A stretch of DNA of 64,000 bases from Draconibacterium orientale (GTDB lineage: Bacteria; Bacteroidota; Bacteroidia; Bacteroidales; Prolixibacteraceae). The translations under genes were made by a program, and so were the position numbers. Location of the stretch: NCBI RefSeq assembly GCF_000626635.1, contig NZ_CP007451.1, forward strand, positions 4,012,501 through 4,076,500. The letters run 5' to 3'. The notes beneath the pieces are model-generated. The model saw only the letters and a program-made list of their open reading frames with translations, was not told where the DNA came from and did not search any database. Shown here piece by piece: positions 7,124 to 17,575 of this stretch. Numbering within the stretch: the first letter of the stretch is position 1; each line of letters begins with the position of its first letter.

Positions 7124-9074
7124 TATTATTAAATGAATATTCGTAATCCATAGGAATTATCTGGTTGTATTCTTCAATCGACGCGTTTGACAAACAAGCG
7201 TCAATAATTTTTCTTCCGGTGTGGAACAGGTCTTTGTGCATGAATTTCTTCAGCTCGCGGTTAAAGAATTCCTGTAAAACTTCTGCTCCGGCATCGTAGC
7301 CTTCGGTACCCACTTCAACCTGGTTGTACACTTTCAGGAATCGGGAAGGGATTTTTGAGCTTTCGATGGTGAGGTAATTTAGCTCGTAACCCAAAAGCGG
7401 ACAACGTGCTGCTTGTATCTGGTCGTCTTTTAATTTGGCGCCACCTCTTCGGGTTAAATATTCGCGCATTAAAAGCTGCGGTTTAAAACCAACTTCCCAA
7501 ACGCCAATGTTTTGGTTGGGTACCAGCGAAAAAATGGTACGTGGTGTTTCAATAATTTGCTTCAACAACAGGTTGGCGTGAATAATCCGGTCGCCGGTGG
7601 CAAAAGGCCAGTACGAACCAACTCCTTCGCTTTCCATGGCTCCGGTGCCAACAATACTTGGGTTTTTGTGTCCGCGAGGGGCAACCAAACGCCACAACCA
7701 GGCCAAAGCCGGTGGCAATACGTGAAACAAACCTACAATTCCGTACGTTGGATCTTCTTTCGAACATTTAGGTGTACGGATACCAAAACTACGCACATCA
7801 ACCGAAACCGATCCGTTAATGGTGTTTTCAACACTTTCGCGTGGAAGAACAACCCGTGGATTCGGACAAGGCTTGCCCGGTTCATCTTCAATATGATTCC
7901 AGATCAGGGCTGTTGATTCAGGCTTTGTGTCGATATTTAAAAACAGCAAGGGTTTTTTCGGATGTATCGTTGCCTTTTCAAGAACCGGATCATCGCCGTA
8001 TTGGTTAACACTGTCAACCCTGACAAACCATGCGTTTTCCGCATCCATAATACCAAGTTTACCGTTCTTTTTCTGGAACGATGGATGACAGAAAGCCATA
8101 TCGTCGGCAATGGGCAGGAAGTTACAGGTGCGCGGAATAGTGATATAACGGGTTTCGCCAGTAACCGAATTCTTACCCAACAGAACTCTACCGTCGGTTT
8201 CTCTTACAATGTGCTGGTGCAGTTCCGATTTTCCTCCGCCACTGGCCCCTTCGTGCATAAATGTGGTAACAATGTCGTACGGACTTATCGATTGAACGGC
8301 AGAACAGTGAGCCGTTACCCATTCTTCTTTTTCGCCCTGGGTTAACAACACGCCATACAGCCCTTTTTTGGCACTGGGACCCGGATATAGGTTGTACGAA
8401 TACAATTCGTGAATATCGTCTAAGCGGTTGTGAACAACCACTTGTTTTCCATCGAAATGGGTGTGCCTGAATACCGGCGCAACATAAATTACCGATTTTA
8501 ATTCGCTGTTTTCTGCCAGCTCATCGATAGCCACAATTTCCTGTAGCATGGATAAACCCATGGCGAAAAATCCGGCATTGGCAGGCGCAATTGCAATGCC
8601 TAATGAGCCGATTCCCTGTCGTCCGGCAAAATAGAAAAACACAGCAAGGTCATTTTCTTTTAACCAGTCAAAGGTTTCTTTCTGAATATCGGAAAACGGG
8701 TAATTATATTTTTCTGAAAAACGTTGTTTACCGGTAGGTTTATCATCTCCAATAACCATGGTTCCCGGATCGCGCCGACGCATGTACGCTTCGGTGTAGT
8801 TTACGGAAATACCGTTTTGTACGCGGTGTACTATCGCTTCTGTAAAAGTTCCTTTGCCTTCAATATCGTACGATACGGCAAACTCATTGTTCTCTTTTCC
8901 GCAGGTAGCAGCATCGGCAAGCTCTTCGGTTGTATTGTAGCATGTAAAAGATTGGCATGCACTTAATACTTTTTCAATGTTTGCAGGCAGCTTAACGCCT
9001 TTTTTATCAAGTTTAGTTTTAAAATCTGGAAAAGCTATCTTCATTCTTCTTATTTTTTGTGGTGTAATAACCAA
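7083..9074 (-). CDS. DUF4914 family PEPCK-like protein
   Basis: Large cytoplasmic protein of the DUF4914 type. It carries a phosphate-binding loop GASGGGKSE near residue 275, followed by a region resembling the kinase core of phosphoenolpyruvate carboxykinase. The family has no firm reaction assigned as far as I know. The frame allows 663 residues; the Met at about 9041 (MKIAFPDFKTK) is a likely alternative start. It is co-transcribed with the PurE-like gene and preceded by an XRE-cupin regulator gene on the same strand across a 133-bp AT-rich gap. Confidence 0.8.
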   Translation of the reverse strand: MVITPQKIRRMKIAFPDFKTKLDKKGVKLPANIEKVLSACQSFTCYNTTEELADAATCGKENNEFAVSYDIEGKGTFTEAIVHRVQNGISVNYTEAYMRRRDPGTMVIGDDKPTGKQRFSEKYNYPFSDIQKETFDWLKENDLAVFFYFAGRQGIGSLGIAIAPANAGFFAMGLSMLQEIVAIDELAENSELKSVIYVAPVFRHTHFDGKQVVVHNRLDDIHELYSYNLYPGPSAKKGLYGVLLTQGEKEEWVTAHCSAVQSISPYDIVTTFMHEGASGGGKSELHQHIVRETDGRVLLGKNSVTGETRYITIPRTCNFLPIADDMAFCHPSFQKKNGKLGIMDAENAWFVRVDSVNQYGDDPVLEKATIHPKKPLLFLNIDTKPESTALIWNHIEDEPGKPCPNPRVVLPRESVENTINGSVSVDVRSFGIRTPKCSKEDPTYGIVGLFHVLPPALAWLWRLVAPRGHKNPSIVGTGAMESEGVGSYWPFATGDRIIHANLLLKQIIETPRTIFSLVPNQNIGVWEVGFKPQLLMREYLTRRGGAKLKDDQIQAARCPLLGYELNYLTIESSKIPSRFLKVYNQVEVGTEGYDAGAEVLQEFFNRELKKFMHKDLFHTGRKIIDACLSNASIEEYNQIIPMDYEYSFNNIEDYEQSSYNNGL

Positions 9075-9207
9075 ATCGGTATAAAATCGAATTCGACCAC
9101 AAATGTATAAAAAGCTTTAGTATTGATTAATAAATAAAGTATAGCTTAATAAAAATTAGAAAATATTTAATAAATGAAGTGGTATTTAAATTACATGCCT
9201 GTTTTAA

Positions 9208-9759
9208 CTAGATATTGGGAGGTGTTACTACCCAAACAACTCGTGTAGTTCCTTCAATTATGTTTTGCGCATTATGCGTAATGTTTGAATTAAAATAGAA
9301 ACTGTCGCCCGTTTCAAGAATATACGGTTTACCATCAAGCAGAATTGCCAGTTTTCCTTCTGTTACATGACAAAACTCCTGACCCGGATGGGCAGTCATA
9401 ATACCTTTGCTATCGGATCCCGGTGCAAATTCAAGTTCATAAGTTTCCATTTGTTTGTGCGGATCGTGATGAGAAAGCAGGTATAATTTTGTGCCCGATT
9501 CATTCTTCTTTACAAACTTTTTTTCATCGTTTTTTATGAGTGGTTGATTAAGTAATGTTTCATTTTCGCCAATTAATTCGCCCACTGTGGTGTTTAAACT
9601 GTCGGCAATATTCTTAAGAGTAAGAATGGAGGGAAATGCTTTGGCTTTTTCAATTTGTGAAAGTGCACTTGAACTGATACCAACTTTTTTTGATAAGTCG
9701 TTGAGTTTTAGGTGTAAGGCGTCCCGCTTTCTTCTTATTCTTTCGCCAAGTCGTTTCAT
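9208..9759 (-). CDS. XRE-family regulator with cupin sensor domain
   Basis: 183-residue transcription factor. An N-terminal helix-turn-helix of the XRE type covers residues 3-60 (KLNDLSKKVGISSSALSQIEKAKAFPS). A short linker leads to a cupin domain at about 105-180 with the PGQEFCHVTEGKLAILLDGK motif. Such HTH-cupin proteins sense small molecules and control nearby metabolic genes. It lies immediately upstream of the DUF4914/PurE-like pair in the same direction and probably controls it. The 273 bp upstream (9760-10032) hold no recognisable gene. Confidence 0.9.
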   Translation of the reverse strand: MKRLGERIRRKRDALHLKLNDLSKKVGISSSALSQIEKAKAFPSILTLKNIADSLNTTVGELIGENETLLNQPLIKNDEKKFVKKNESGTKLYLLSHHDPHKQMETYELEFAPGSDSKGIMTAHPGQEFCHVTEGKLAILLDGKPYILETGDSFYFNSNITHNAQNIIEGTTRVVWVVTPPNI

Positions 9760-10032
9760 TAGTATAATTTGGTTTTTGCCGGGTATTAGCTTTCCGGTAT
9801 TTATGTGTTGCAGTAAATTTATTATGAGGCATAAAAGTAAAAGAAAAATGCAGAATGTTAAAATGCATTTAAATAATTAAGTGAGGGTTAATTGGTTTTT
9901 GTGTGCTACGTGCTTTGGGGTAACAACAATAAAATGCTTTAAAGCCTGTAGGTCTTCACTAATGGTTTTAGAGCAATTTTAAAAAGTGTAATACGGTTTG
10001 GTTGCAGGAATTAAATGTTGGCGGGAACAGAA

Positions 10033-10605
10033 TTATTTTCCTTTTCGAATGCGGAAACGCGCCGGATGAACAGGGAAGACGCCTTCATTTACAAATTTCA
10101 CATCTTCAACCGAATAGAATGCCTTTGGGTTGGTTGTTTTAACAATTGTTTCCACTTTTTTAATTTCCGAACGCTTGATAATACTGTGAATAATGCTCAC
10201 CCGTTCGTTGGCTCCCTGAGCGTTATGATGTGTTATTCCATAACCGGCGGCAGTAAGGTTTTCAATAAGTTTGCTTGCTTCCTTACGGGTAATTATTTGC
10301 AGCTTTACAATACCAACAGCCAGTTTCTCTTCAATAAGTAAGCCTACATAATTTCCACAGGCAAAACCGGCCGCATAAGCGATGTAACAAAACCAGTTGT
10401 CGAGATTTTGAAAAATTTTTGAAATGGCAATCAGCCAAATCAGAATTTCGAAAAATCCGAGTAACGGGGCCCATAACTTGTGCCCTTTTGAAACCATAAC
10501 AATTCGAATGGTTCCAATAGTTACATCCATAACACGCGAAAAAAAGATCAGCCCGGGAAGTAAGCCGTAGGTAAAAAATGCACTATCGTAAAAACTTGTT
10601 TCCAT
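10033..10605 (-). CDS. UPF0316/DUF2179 membrane protein
   Basis: 190-residue protein with three predicted membrane helices in the first 95 residues and a soluble C-terminal DUF2179-like domain (KLQIITRKEASKLIENL, then GITHHNAQGA). Family members are widespread and uncharacterised; the C-terminal domain resembles those of YitT-type proteins. Length and layout match the family. It stands alone between the cupin regulator and prfC. Confidence 0.85.
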   Translation of the reverse strand: METSFYDSAFFTYGLLPGLIFFSRVMDVTIGTIRIVMVSKGHKLWAPLLGFFEILIWLIAISKIFQNLDNWFCYIAYAAGFACGNYVGLLIEEKLAVGIVKLQIITRKEASKLIENLTAAGYGITHHNAQGANERVSIIHSIIKRSEIKKVETIVKTTNPKAFYSVEDVKFVNEGVFPVHPARFRIRKGK

Positions 10606-10747
10606 AATGTAAATGTATGAATTCTTACATCATTTCGATGCCGGAAAAACTGCTAAATAGTTGTTTCAAAGTTAGCGGTTTCTCTTTTTGTTCGAAATAA
10701 CAGTCCCCATACTTTTTATTTTGTACTTTTTACTTTTGCCTTTTTTC

Positions 10748-12322
10748 CTAAAACTCCGAAGTAAAATGGAACTTAATGTCTTTAAATTCGTCCTGCGCCA
10801 TTTGTAAAATAAAGGCAGAATCGGCCATAAAAACATCGCGCCCCAGTTTGTCTTTTGCCATTTTCTGGTGCTTGCGCTTTTTAAATTCGGTCAGCACTTT
10901 TTCGTCGTTGCACTCAATCCAGCAGGCTTTGTGCATCGACAGCGGCTCGAACCGACATTTTGCGCCGTATTCGTGTTCAAGGCGGTACTGAATAACTTCA
11001 AACTGAAGCTGACCAACGGTACCAATAATTTTGCGTCCGTTAAAAGCACTGGTAAAAAGCTGCGCCACACCTTCGTCCATTAACTGGTCAACTCCTTTCG
11101 CCAGCTGTTTCGATTTCATTGGGTCGGCATTTTCAACAAAACGGAACATCTCGGGCGAGAAGCTTGGCAAGCCTTTGAAATGGATATCTTCTCCATCGGT
11201 AACGGTGTCGCCAATGATGTAGTTTCCGGTGTCGGGCACACCAATAATATCTCCGGGGAAAGCCTCTTCAACGATTTCTTTTTGTGAAGCCATAAAAGCG
11301 GTTGGGCTCGAAATGCGGAAGGATTTTCCCAACCGGACATTTTTATACATTTTATTCCGCTCGAATTTTCCCGAGCATATTTTTACAAAGGCAATCCGGC
11401 TGCGGTGGTTCGGATCGATGTTGGCGTGAATTTTAAAAACAAAGCCGGTAAATCCTTTTTCCTCGGGTTTTACAACACGCTCTTCTGTTTCGCTGGGTTG
11501 TGGTGTTGGCGCAATTTTTACAAAAGAATCGAGCAATTCCTGTACGCCGAAATTATACAGCGCACTACCAAAAAATACCGGTGCCAGTTCGCCCGACAGG
11601 TAGTCTTCGTTATTAAACTCCGGGTAAATTCCTTCCACCAGTTCCAGTTCTTCGCGCAGTACGTCGGCATCTTCGCCAATGTGGTCTTCCAAAGTGGGGT
11701 CCGAAATATCTTCAAACTTAATACGTTCTTCAATTTCCTGAATATCGGGCGTAAACAATTTCAGGCTGCGGTTAAAAATATTGTAAACGCCTTTAAAGTC
11801 GGGGCCGTTGTTTATCGGCCAACTTAGCGGGCGCACTTTAATTTTCAGCTGATCCTCAATTTCATCCATCAAGGTAAACGGATCTCCCGCCGGGCGGTCC
11901 ATTTTATTTACAAAAACGATAACCGGCGTTTTGCGCATGCGGCAAACGTTCATTAGTTTTTCGGTTTGCGGCTCAACCCCTTTTGCAGCATCAATAACGA
12001 TAATTACACTATCGACGGCGGTAAGTGTGCGGAAAGTATCTTCCTGGAAATCCTGGTGACCTGGGGTATCCAGAATATTTACTTTGTAGCCGTTATACTC
12101 GAAACCCATTACCGAAGTAGCCACAGAAATACCACGCTGGCGCTCGATCTCCATAAAATCGGAAGTGGCACCCTTTTTAATTTTGTTGCTTTTTACGGCA
12201 CCTGCCACACGAATTGCTCCACCAAAAAGAAGCAGCTTCTCGGTTAGGGTGGTTTTCCCGGCATCCGGGTGACTCACAATTCCAAAAGTGCGACGACGTT
12301 GTATTTCTTCTAAAAAACTCAT
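10748..12322 (-). CDS. prfC: Peptide chain release factor 3
   Basis: GTPase that removes RF1 or RF2 from the ribosome after termination. The GTP-binding motifs are all present: [13 protein letters not shown] (G1), the ERQRGISV switch, DTPGHQDF (G3) and NKMDRP (G4). Domain 2 and the C-terminal domain follow in the usual order. At 524 residues it is close to the standard length. A normal single-gene housekeeping locus, divergent from the acetyltransferase. Confidence 0.97.
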   Translation of the reverse strand: MSFLEEIQRRRTFGIVSHPDAGKTTLTEKLLLFGGAIRVAGAVKSNKIKKGATSDFMEIERQRGISVATSVMGFEYNGYKVNILDTPGHQDFQEDTFRTLTAVDSVIIVIDAAKGVEPQTEKLMNVCRMRKTPVIVFVNKMDRPAGDPFTLMDEIEDQLKIKVRPLSWPINNGPDFKGVYNIFNRSLKLFTPDIQEIEERIKFEDISDPTLEDHIGEDADVLREELELVEGIYPEFNNEDYLSGELAPVFFGSALYNFGVQELLDSFVKIAPTPQPSETEERVVKPEEKGFTGFVFKIHANIDPNHRSRIAFVKICSGKFERNKMYKNVRLGKSFRISSPTAFMASQKEIVEEAFPGDIIGVPDTGNYIIGDTVTDGEDIHFKGLPSFSPEMFRFVENADPMKSKQLAKGVDQLMDEGVAQLFTSAFNGRKIIGTVGQLQFEVIQYRLEHEYGAKCRFEPLSMHKACWIECNDEKVLTEFKKRKHQKMAKDKLGRDVFMADSAFILQMAQDEFKDIKFHFTSEF

Positions 12323-12435
12323 TTGCTATCTTATATGTAATGCGGCCGCAAAAATAGAAAAGATATTTTAATTCAATTAAATAAAACAGAAAGAGCGCTT
12401 GGCTGTTAAAACTAAAAAGGAAAAGCAAAGGAAAC

Positions 12436-12972
12436 ATGATATTTATAAATGTCGACGAACTGAAATTCAATGCCTACAAAAATGACCTGGTGAATTTGTA
12501 TATCAACACATTTTCGGCAGGAAAAAGTTTTCAATACCATTCGGAAGAAGAAACAGCTGCCTATCTTCAGGCAATTTTTGATGTTGGATACGGAATTTTT
12601 GCCATGGAAGAGCATGAAGTGGCAGGAGTAATTTTGGTAACACCGTTAAGTTTCGATCGATTACTGCCCGAAGAGATCGCGCAAAACTTTGATGTTAAAC
12701 GTTCGGTTTATGTGGCTGAAATGATGGTTGAAAAATCAAAACAGAGGCAGGGAATTGGAAAAAGGCTACTTACCTTATTTCTTAAAGAAACAGACAGGAC
12801 GCAATTTGACCATGCTTTTATCCGCGTTTGGGAAGAGAATGAAGCCGCTGTTGATTTGTACAAAAAAATGGGATTCGAGGTTTATGCAACAATGGTTCAA
12901 CCCAAAATGCTGGCTGATAAAAGTGGAACTTTTGATTTTGAAAAGATCTATCTGCATCAAAGACTTAGCTGA
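12436..12972 (+). CDS. GNAT-family N-acetyltransferase
   Basis: 178-residue protein with a Gcn5-type acetyltransferase fold. The acetyl-CoA binding stretch is VEKSKQRQGIGKRLLTLFL, followed by the usual WEENEAAVDLYKKMGF segment. The substrate cannot be told from sequence. It is monocistronic, divergent from prfC. Confidence 0.88.
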   Translation: MIFINVDELKFNAYKNDLVNLYINTFSAGKSFQYHSEEETAAYLQAIFDVGYGIFAMEEHEVAGVILVTPLSFDRLLPEEIAQNFDVKRSVYVAEMMVEKSKQRQGIGKRLLTLFLKETDRTQFDHAFIRVWEENEAAVDLYKKMGFEVYATMVQPKMLADKSGTFDFEKIYLHQRLS

Positions 12973-13083
12973 TTTTCAGCTCAATTTTTATCAATAACTT
13001 AAACATTTTTCATCGTTGATTTGCTATAAGCTGATTATATTCGTCAATATTTTGAAATCCGATTCTCCTATATAGATTAGATT

Positions 13084-15184
13084 ATGAATAATTTTGTAGC
13101 CTGTACAACCGATTTAATTAATGGAAATGCCGAAGAAAAAAAGGCTGAAATCCGCGATTACTTTTTAAAAACATATGCGCTGGATGAAAAACTGTACGAG
13201 CACCTGAAAAACGATAAAGCTTTTTATCGCCGGGCCGATCCGCTGCGGCATCCACTCATTTTCTATTACGGACATACGGCCGTGTTTTTTATTAATAAGC
13301 TGGTGCTGGCTAAAATTATCGATCATCGGATAGATTCTCATTTCGAGTCGGTTTTCGCCATTGGTGTTGACGAAATGAGTTGGGACGATCTGAATGAATC
13401 GAACTACGATTGGCCTACTGTAAAAGAGGTATTTGAATACCGTCGGAAAGTGAAAGAAGTGGTGTTAAAGGTAATTGATTCCACTCCGCTTACTTTGCCC
13501 ATTAACTGGGAGAATCCGTTTTGGATAATTATGATGGGGATTGAACACGAACGCATTCATATCGAAACTTCGTCGGTGCTGATAAGGCAATTACCGCTGG
13601 AATTTTTAAAGCCGGATGTTTTTGATGTTCCTTGCAAAGAATCGGGAACTGCTCCCAAGAATCGTATGTTAAACGTTGAAGGAGGGGTAGTGGTTATCGG
13701 AAAACCTTACGAGCACCGATTTTACGGCTGGGATGTTGAATATGGCGAGCACCGGATTGAGGTTAATGCTTTTAAAGCATCGGAGTATTTGGTGTCAAAT
13801 GGTGAATTTTTTAGCGTTTGTAGAGGCTGGCGGTTATAAAACAGAAGATTATTGGACAGAAGAAGGTTGGAATTGGTGCCAATATAAAAAAGCAGAATTT
13901 CCGCTGTTTTGGCGGAAAAATGAGGATAAATACTTTTTGCGGCTTTTTGATCAGGAAATTGAAATGCCCTGGAACTGGCCGGTTGAGCTGAATTACCTGG
14001 AAGCAAAAGCTTTTGCCAACTGGAAGACTAAAACGACAGGTAAAACTTATCGTTTGCCAACCGAAGCGGAGTGGTATCGACTGGCGGAACAGAACGGCAT
14101 AACCGACAACAATTTTAATAAGCTACAAGCAAATATTGGTTTGGAGAAGTTTGTGTCGCCTTGCCCCGTAGATCAATTTAAGCACGGCGAATTTTACGAT
14201 ATTATCGGAAATGTGTGGCAGTGGACTGAAACGCCGGTTACCGGTTATCCGGGCTTTAAGGTGCACCCTTTATACGACGATTTTTCAACGCCTACTTTCG
14301 ATGGCAAACACAACATGATAAAAGGAGGTTCGTGGATTTCAACCGGAAACGAAGCCACCTGGCACGCACGCTATGCTTTCCGCAGGCATTTTTATCAGCA
14401 TGCCGGATTTCGCTTGGTGGAATCTGAAAATCCACTGATTATTCGAAATGATTCGTATGAAACCGATTCGGAAGTAGCACAATCGTGCGAGTTTAATTAC
14501 GGTAAGCCGGTTTTAGGATTTAATAATTTCCCGAAAAGTATTGCTGGAATCTGCAAACAATATGCGGGCAATCAAAAATCGCTGAAACTGCTCGATTTGA
14601 ATTGCGATACCGGAAGAACGGTTTTCGAATTGTCGGATTCTTTTAAACAAATTACCGGAATCGATTTTTCAGCACGTTTTATCCGAATGGCCATTCAATT
14701 GCAGGAGCAGGGCTTTATTCGCTACATTACAAAAGATGAAGGTGAACTCGTACATTATAACGATGTGCAGTTGTTGGAGCTTGGATTGAATCCAAAAGAT
14801 AACCTGCAGTTTATGCAGGCCGATGCCAACAACTTAAAACCAATTTACACAGGTTACGATGTTATTTTGGCCATTAACTTACTGGAAGAACTTTATAATC
14901 CAAAGCAGTTTCTGGCATCGATTCACGAGCGATTAAATGCCGCAGGAATTCTAATCTTAGGCTCAGCTTACGATTGGGAAAAGAACAAAATAAAACGGGA
15001 AAACTGGCCGGGAGCGTTTAAGCAGGATGGTGAGCCGGTTACTTCATTCGAAGGAATAAAAGCTTTGTTGCAGGATAATTTTGAATTAGTTGAAGAACGA
15101 CAAAACCTGCCTGCAGCAAAAATTTTGTCATCGCGTAATGTAGAGGTTTCTGTGGTTGAAATCTCTGTTTGGAAAAAGCGCTAA
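13084..15184 (+). pseudogene. ovoA: OvoA, ovothiol biosynthesis enzyme, with single-base frameshift
   Basis: OvoA joins cysteine to histidine (5-histidylcysteine sulfoxide synthase) and methylates the product on the way to ovothiol A. Three domains are seen: DinB-like N-terminus with the iron site HERIHIE (H155, H159, E161), a formylglycine-generating-enzyme-like sulfoxide synthase domain, and a C-terminal SAM methyltransferase (LLDLNCDTGR, GIDFSARFIRMA). The reading frame breaks at a T6 run, 13807-13812: with five T's the protein continues GEFLAFVEAGGY through to the stop at 15184, giving about 700 residues as expected for OvoA. As written, the two frames are 13084-13839 and the downstream frame. 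A sequencing or assembly error, true loss, or slippage at the T run are all possible. The stop lies in an AAGCGCTAAGCG repeat-like string. Confidence 0.88.
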
Positions 15185-15206
15185 GCGCCGGAAATCGAAA
15201 AGAAAG

Positions 15207-15244
15207 GAGCCCGAAGTTTGAGTTGTTCGTTAATCTTCGGGCTC
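15207..15244 (+). terminator. Stem-loop after ovoA
   Basis: Perfect 10-bp arms GAGCCCGAAG and CTTCGGGCTC around an 18-base loop, 22 bp after the ovoA stop. It lies between convergent genes, so it may serve both. Confidence 0.6.
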
Positions 15245-15293
15245 TTCATTCTGAGGCATCCGGCATACCGCTATTTTGTTGAGATATTCAACG

Positions 15294-16406
15294 TTATTTC
15301 GGCTTTTTCACGTCTTTAAACGATTTTGAAATGTGTTTCCAATAGTTCTTGTGAAACTTAACACTTGATTTTCCAAGGATGTCGTGGTAAGTGGCGGGCT
15401 CATCATCCGGATGAAAGATTTTCAGTTCCATGTTTTCGTACAAAGCCGAAACTTCGGGGTGGAACTGTACGGCAAAAACGTGCGGATAAGTGCTGTGTGT
15501 AACTCCTTCAATAATTTTTCCGTCGGGCGATAAACAGGTAACTTCCAAACCTTTTCCCAGCTTTTCAATAGCCTGGTGGTGACTGCTGTAAATCCGCGGA
15601 GTAGCCTTCTTTGATGTTTTTATGGTTTCACCAAAAAACGGATTATCGGTAAATTGGATGGTGTGCAGGTTGATGCCCATAAAAAGCGAATCTTCCCCGA
15701 TTAACTGCCAATAGTTGCGGTGCATATTGGCACGGCCAATGGCAACGGTTTCTTCGGGTGTTTCGGCCTTGTAAATTTCGGCAGGAATATCCTGAATCAA
15801 CGTTCCACCGGTGGCCACATTCATGGTTTGCATACCCAAACAAAATCCGGTTACCACATAATCGGGGCGCTCGGCAAGGAAGGGTTTAAACGATTCGTTC
15901 TGGTAACCTCCCAGCAGGTGAAACATAAAAGTGGCTTCGTAATAATGGCGGGCAGGCGTATAAACACCCGATTTCGTATTTTCCTCGCCATAAATGGTCG
16001 GAGGAATATCGGCTCCGCCAAAAAAGATAACACCGATCGAGTTATCGAAAACCTTTTTCAGTTGGTGGGTAACAGCATTTTCCCGGTACAAATTTGTTTC
16101 GTTCAACTCGCCTGTAATTTCGTGCAGGTAAAAGTTTTCAAGCTTGTTTTCGTTAATGTAATTTTGCGTTTCGGTGTAATCGGTTTTTTGCCCCTGGTAA
16201 TAAACAGCCACAAATTTCACCTTGTTTTTATTTAATTTCAGGATGTTGTTATCAGCAAGGTATTTAATAGTTTTTATGTGATTAACTGTAGGATCGCAAA
16301 GAATAATGTACTTTTTGCGGGGATTAAAATCAGTATCGAAAAAATGTTGTGCGAATGCGTTACCAAGCAACAGAAACGCAAACAGAAGTAAAAGCAGCTT
16401 CTTCAT
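15294..16406 (-). CDS. Exported class I glutamine amidotransferase-like hydrolase (peptidase C26)
   Basis: 370-residue protein with an N-terminal signal peptide (LLLLFAFLLLGNAFAQ). The C26/gamma-glutamyl hydrolase fold is shown by the nucleophile cysteine in GFCLGMQ and the histidine-glutamate pair in QFHPE. Relatives cleave gamma-glutamyl bonds, for example gamma-glutamyl-GABA or polyglutamates. A secreted or periplasmic form is common in Bacteroidota; substrate unknown. It is convergent with ovoA and has no operon partner. Confidence 0.85.
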   Translation of the reverse strand: MKKLLLLLFAFLLLGNAFAQHFFDTDFNPRKKYIILCDPTVNHIKTIKYLADNNILKLNKNKVKFVAVYYQGQKTDYTETQNYINENKLENFYLHEITGELNETNLYRENAVTHQLKKVFDNSIGVIFFGGADIPPTIYGEENTKSGVYTPARHYYEATFMFHLLGGYQNESFKPFLAERPDYVVTGFCLGMQTMNVATGGTLIQDIPAEIYKAETPEETVAIGRANMHRNYWQLIGEDSLFMGINLHTIQFTDNPFFGETIKTSKKATPRIYSSHHQAIEKLGKGLEVTCLSPDGKIIEGVTHSTYPHVFAVQFHPEVSALYENMELKIFHPDDEPATYHDILGKSSVKFHKNYWKHISKSFKDVKKPK

Positions 16407-16571
16407 CTTAAATCAGTTAATGTTTTTCGCCTCGAGTTTTCATCATCAAAATTAAAAGAATACCAGTTCCGGCAATACACTGATAGCAGTATTTAAATAA
16501 AACATAATTTAGGCCGTGCACATTCTGTAAACTTTGTACATTTGTCTAATCACATAAAAAGAAGAAAGGTT

Positions 16572-17390
16572 ATGAAATTCAATTTTAAATCATCTTACCT
16601 GGTATTGGGTGCAGTTATCTTAATTGTTTTGCTGCTTTTTGGTGGCCGCATGTTTAAAATATTAAAGCCTGGTGAAAAGGCGGTAATTTTTAAACCTTAT
16701 ACCACCGGTTTGGATAAGGATAATATTTTTGGAGAAGGATTCCATGTAATCGCTCCGTGGAACGAACTGGAAATTTATAATGTACGCGAACAACAGCGCG
16801 AGGAAACAATGGACGTGTTGGATAAAAACGGTCTTTCGGTGAATGTTGATGTGACAGTACGTTTTAATCCATCGTATAGTAAAATTGGATTTTTGCACGA
16901 ACAGTTCGGAGTTAACTTTGTAAATGTGTTGGTTATTCCTGAGGTTCGCTCATCGGTAAGGCAGGTTGCAGGTCGTTATACTGCCGAGGAAATTTACTCA
17001 ACAAAAAGGGCCGAAGTAGAGCAGTCGATAATTACAGAAACCAAAAAAGCATTAAGTGCAAACTTTATCGATATGCGTGCTTTGTTAATCCGCTCGATTA
17101 ATTTGCCGGCTCAAATTAAAGGGGCAATTGAAAATAAATTGCAGCAGGAACAGGAAGCCCTGGCGTATGAATTTCGGTTGAAACGCGAAGAGTCGGAAGC
17201 CGAACGACGCAGAATCGAGGCCGAAGGTATTGCGAATTATAACCGTATTATCAATGCCAGCTTAACTGACAACATTTTAACGCAGCGTGGTATTGAGGCA
17301 ACAACGTCGCTGGCCGAGTCGCCAAACTCGAAAGTGGTTGTTATTGGTAGTGGAAAAGACGGGCTGCCGATTATTTTAGGAAATAATTAG
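16572..17390 (+). CDS. Prohibitin-like SPFH/Band 7 membrane protein
   Basis: 272-residue protein with one N-terminal membrane helix (LVLGAVILIVLLLFGG) followed by an SPFH domain (KPGEKAVIFKPYTTGL) and a helical C-terminus rich in charged residues (REESEAERRRIEAEG), as in prohibitins. Such proteins form large membrane rings. The start at 16572 is chosen because AAGAAAGG lies just before it; an upstream TTG at 16542 falls inside a TACATTTG promoter box at 16537-16544 and is unlikely to be used. Confidence 0.9.
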   Translation: MKFNFKSSYLVLGAVILIVLLLFGGRMFKILKPGEKAVIFKPYTTGLDKDNIFGEGFHVIAPWNELEIYNVREQQREETMDVLDKNGLSVNVDVTVRFNPSYSKIGFLHEQFGVNFVNVLVIPEVRSSVRQVAGRYTAEEIYSTKRAEVEQSIITETKKALSANFIDMRALLIRSINLPAQIKGAIENKLQQEQEALAYEFRLKREESEAERRRIEAEGIANYNRIINASLTDNILTQRGIEATTSLAESPNSKVVVIGSGKDGLPIILGNN

Positions 17391-17469
17391 AAGTTTAAAA
17401 TAGGTTGAGAAACGAGCTGGTATTTGCCGGCTCGTTTTGGTTAAACAAGCGTGTGCCTAGGCTGATATT

Positions 17470-17542
17470 ACCCCCTGTCGCTTCTTCGGCGCTCCTGTCC
17501 CCCTTGAGGGGGGACAATCGGAACAAAGTGACGATAGGGGGT
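17470..17542. repeat. Nested inverted repeat, GC-rich
   Basis: Outer arms ACCCCCTGTCG (17470-17480) and CGATAGGGGGT (17532-17542) pair at 10 of 11 positions. They enclose a 7-bp GTCCCCC/GGGGGAC hairpin (17497-17515). It lies between the prohibitin-like and thioesterase genes and looks like a mobile or REP-type intergenic element. Confidence 0.75.
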
Positions 17543-17575
17543 GAATAGGCAGAGTAAGATGAAATAATACTTAGC

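Noticed and set aside
9760-10032. Possible small gene upstream of the cupin regulator
   Set aside because: No frame with convincing composition or start; probably the promoter region only.
16542-16571. Upstream TTG start for the prohibitin-like gene
   Set aside because: It overlaps a TACATTTG promoter box; the ATG at 16572 has an AAGAAAGG site at proper distance and begins a normal membrane anchor.
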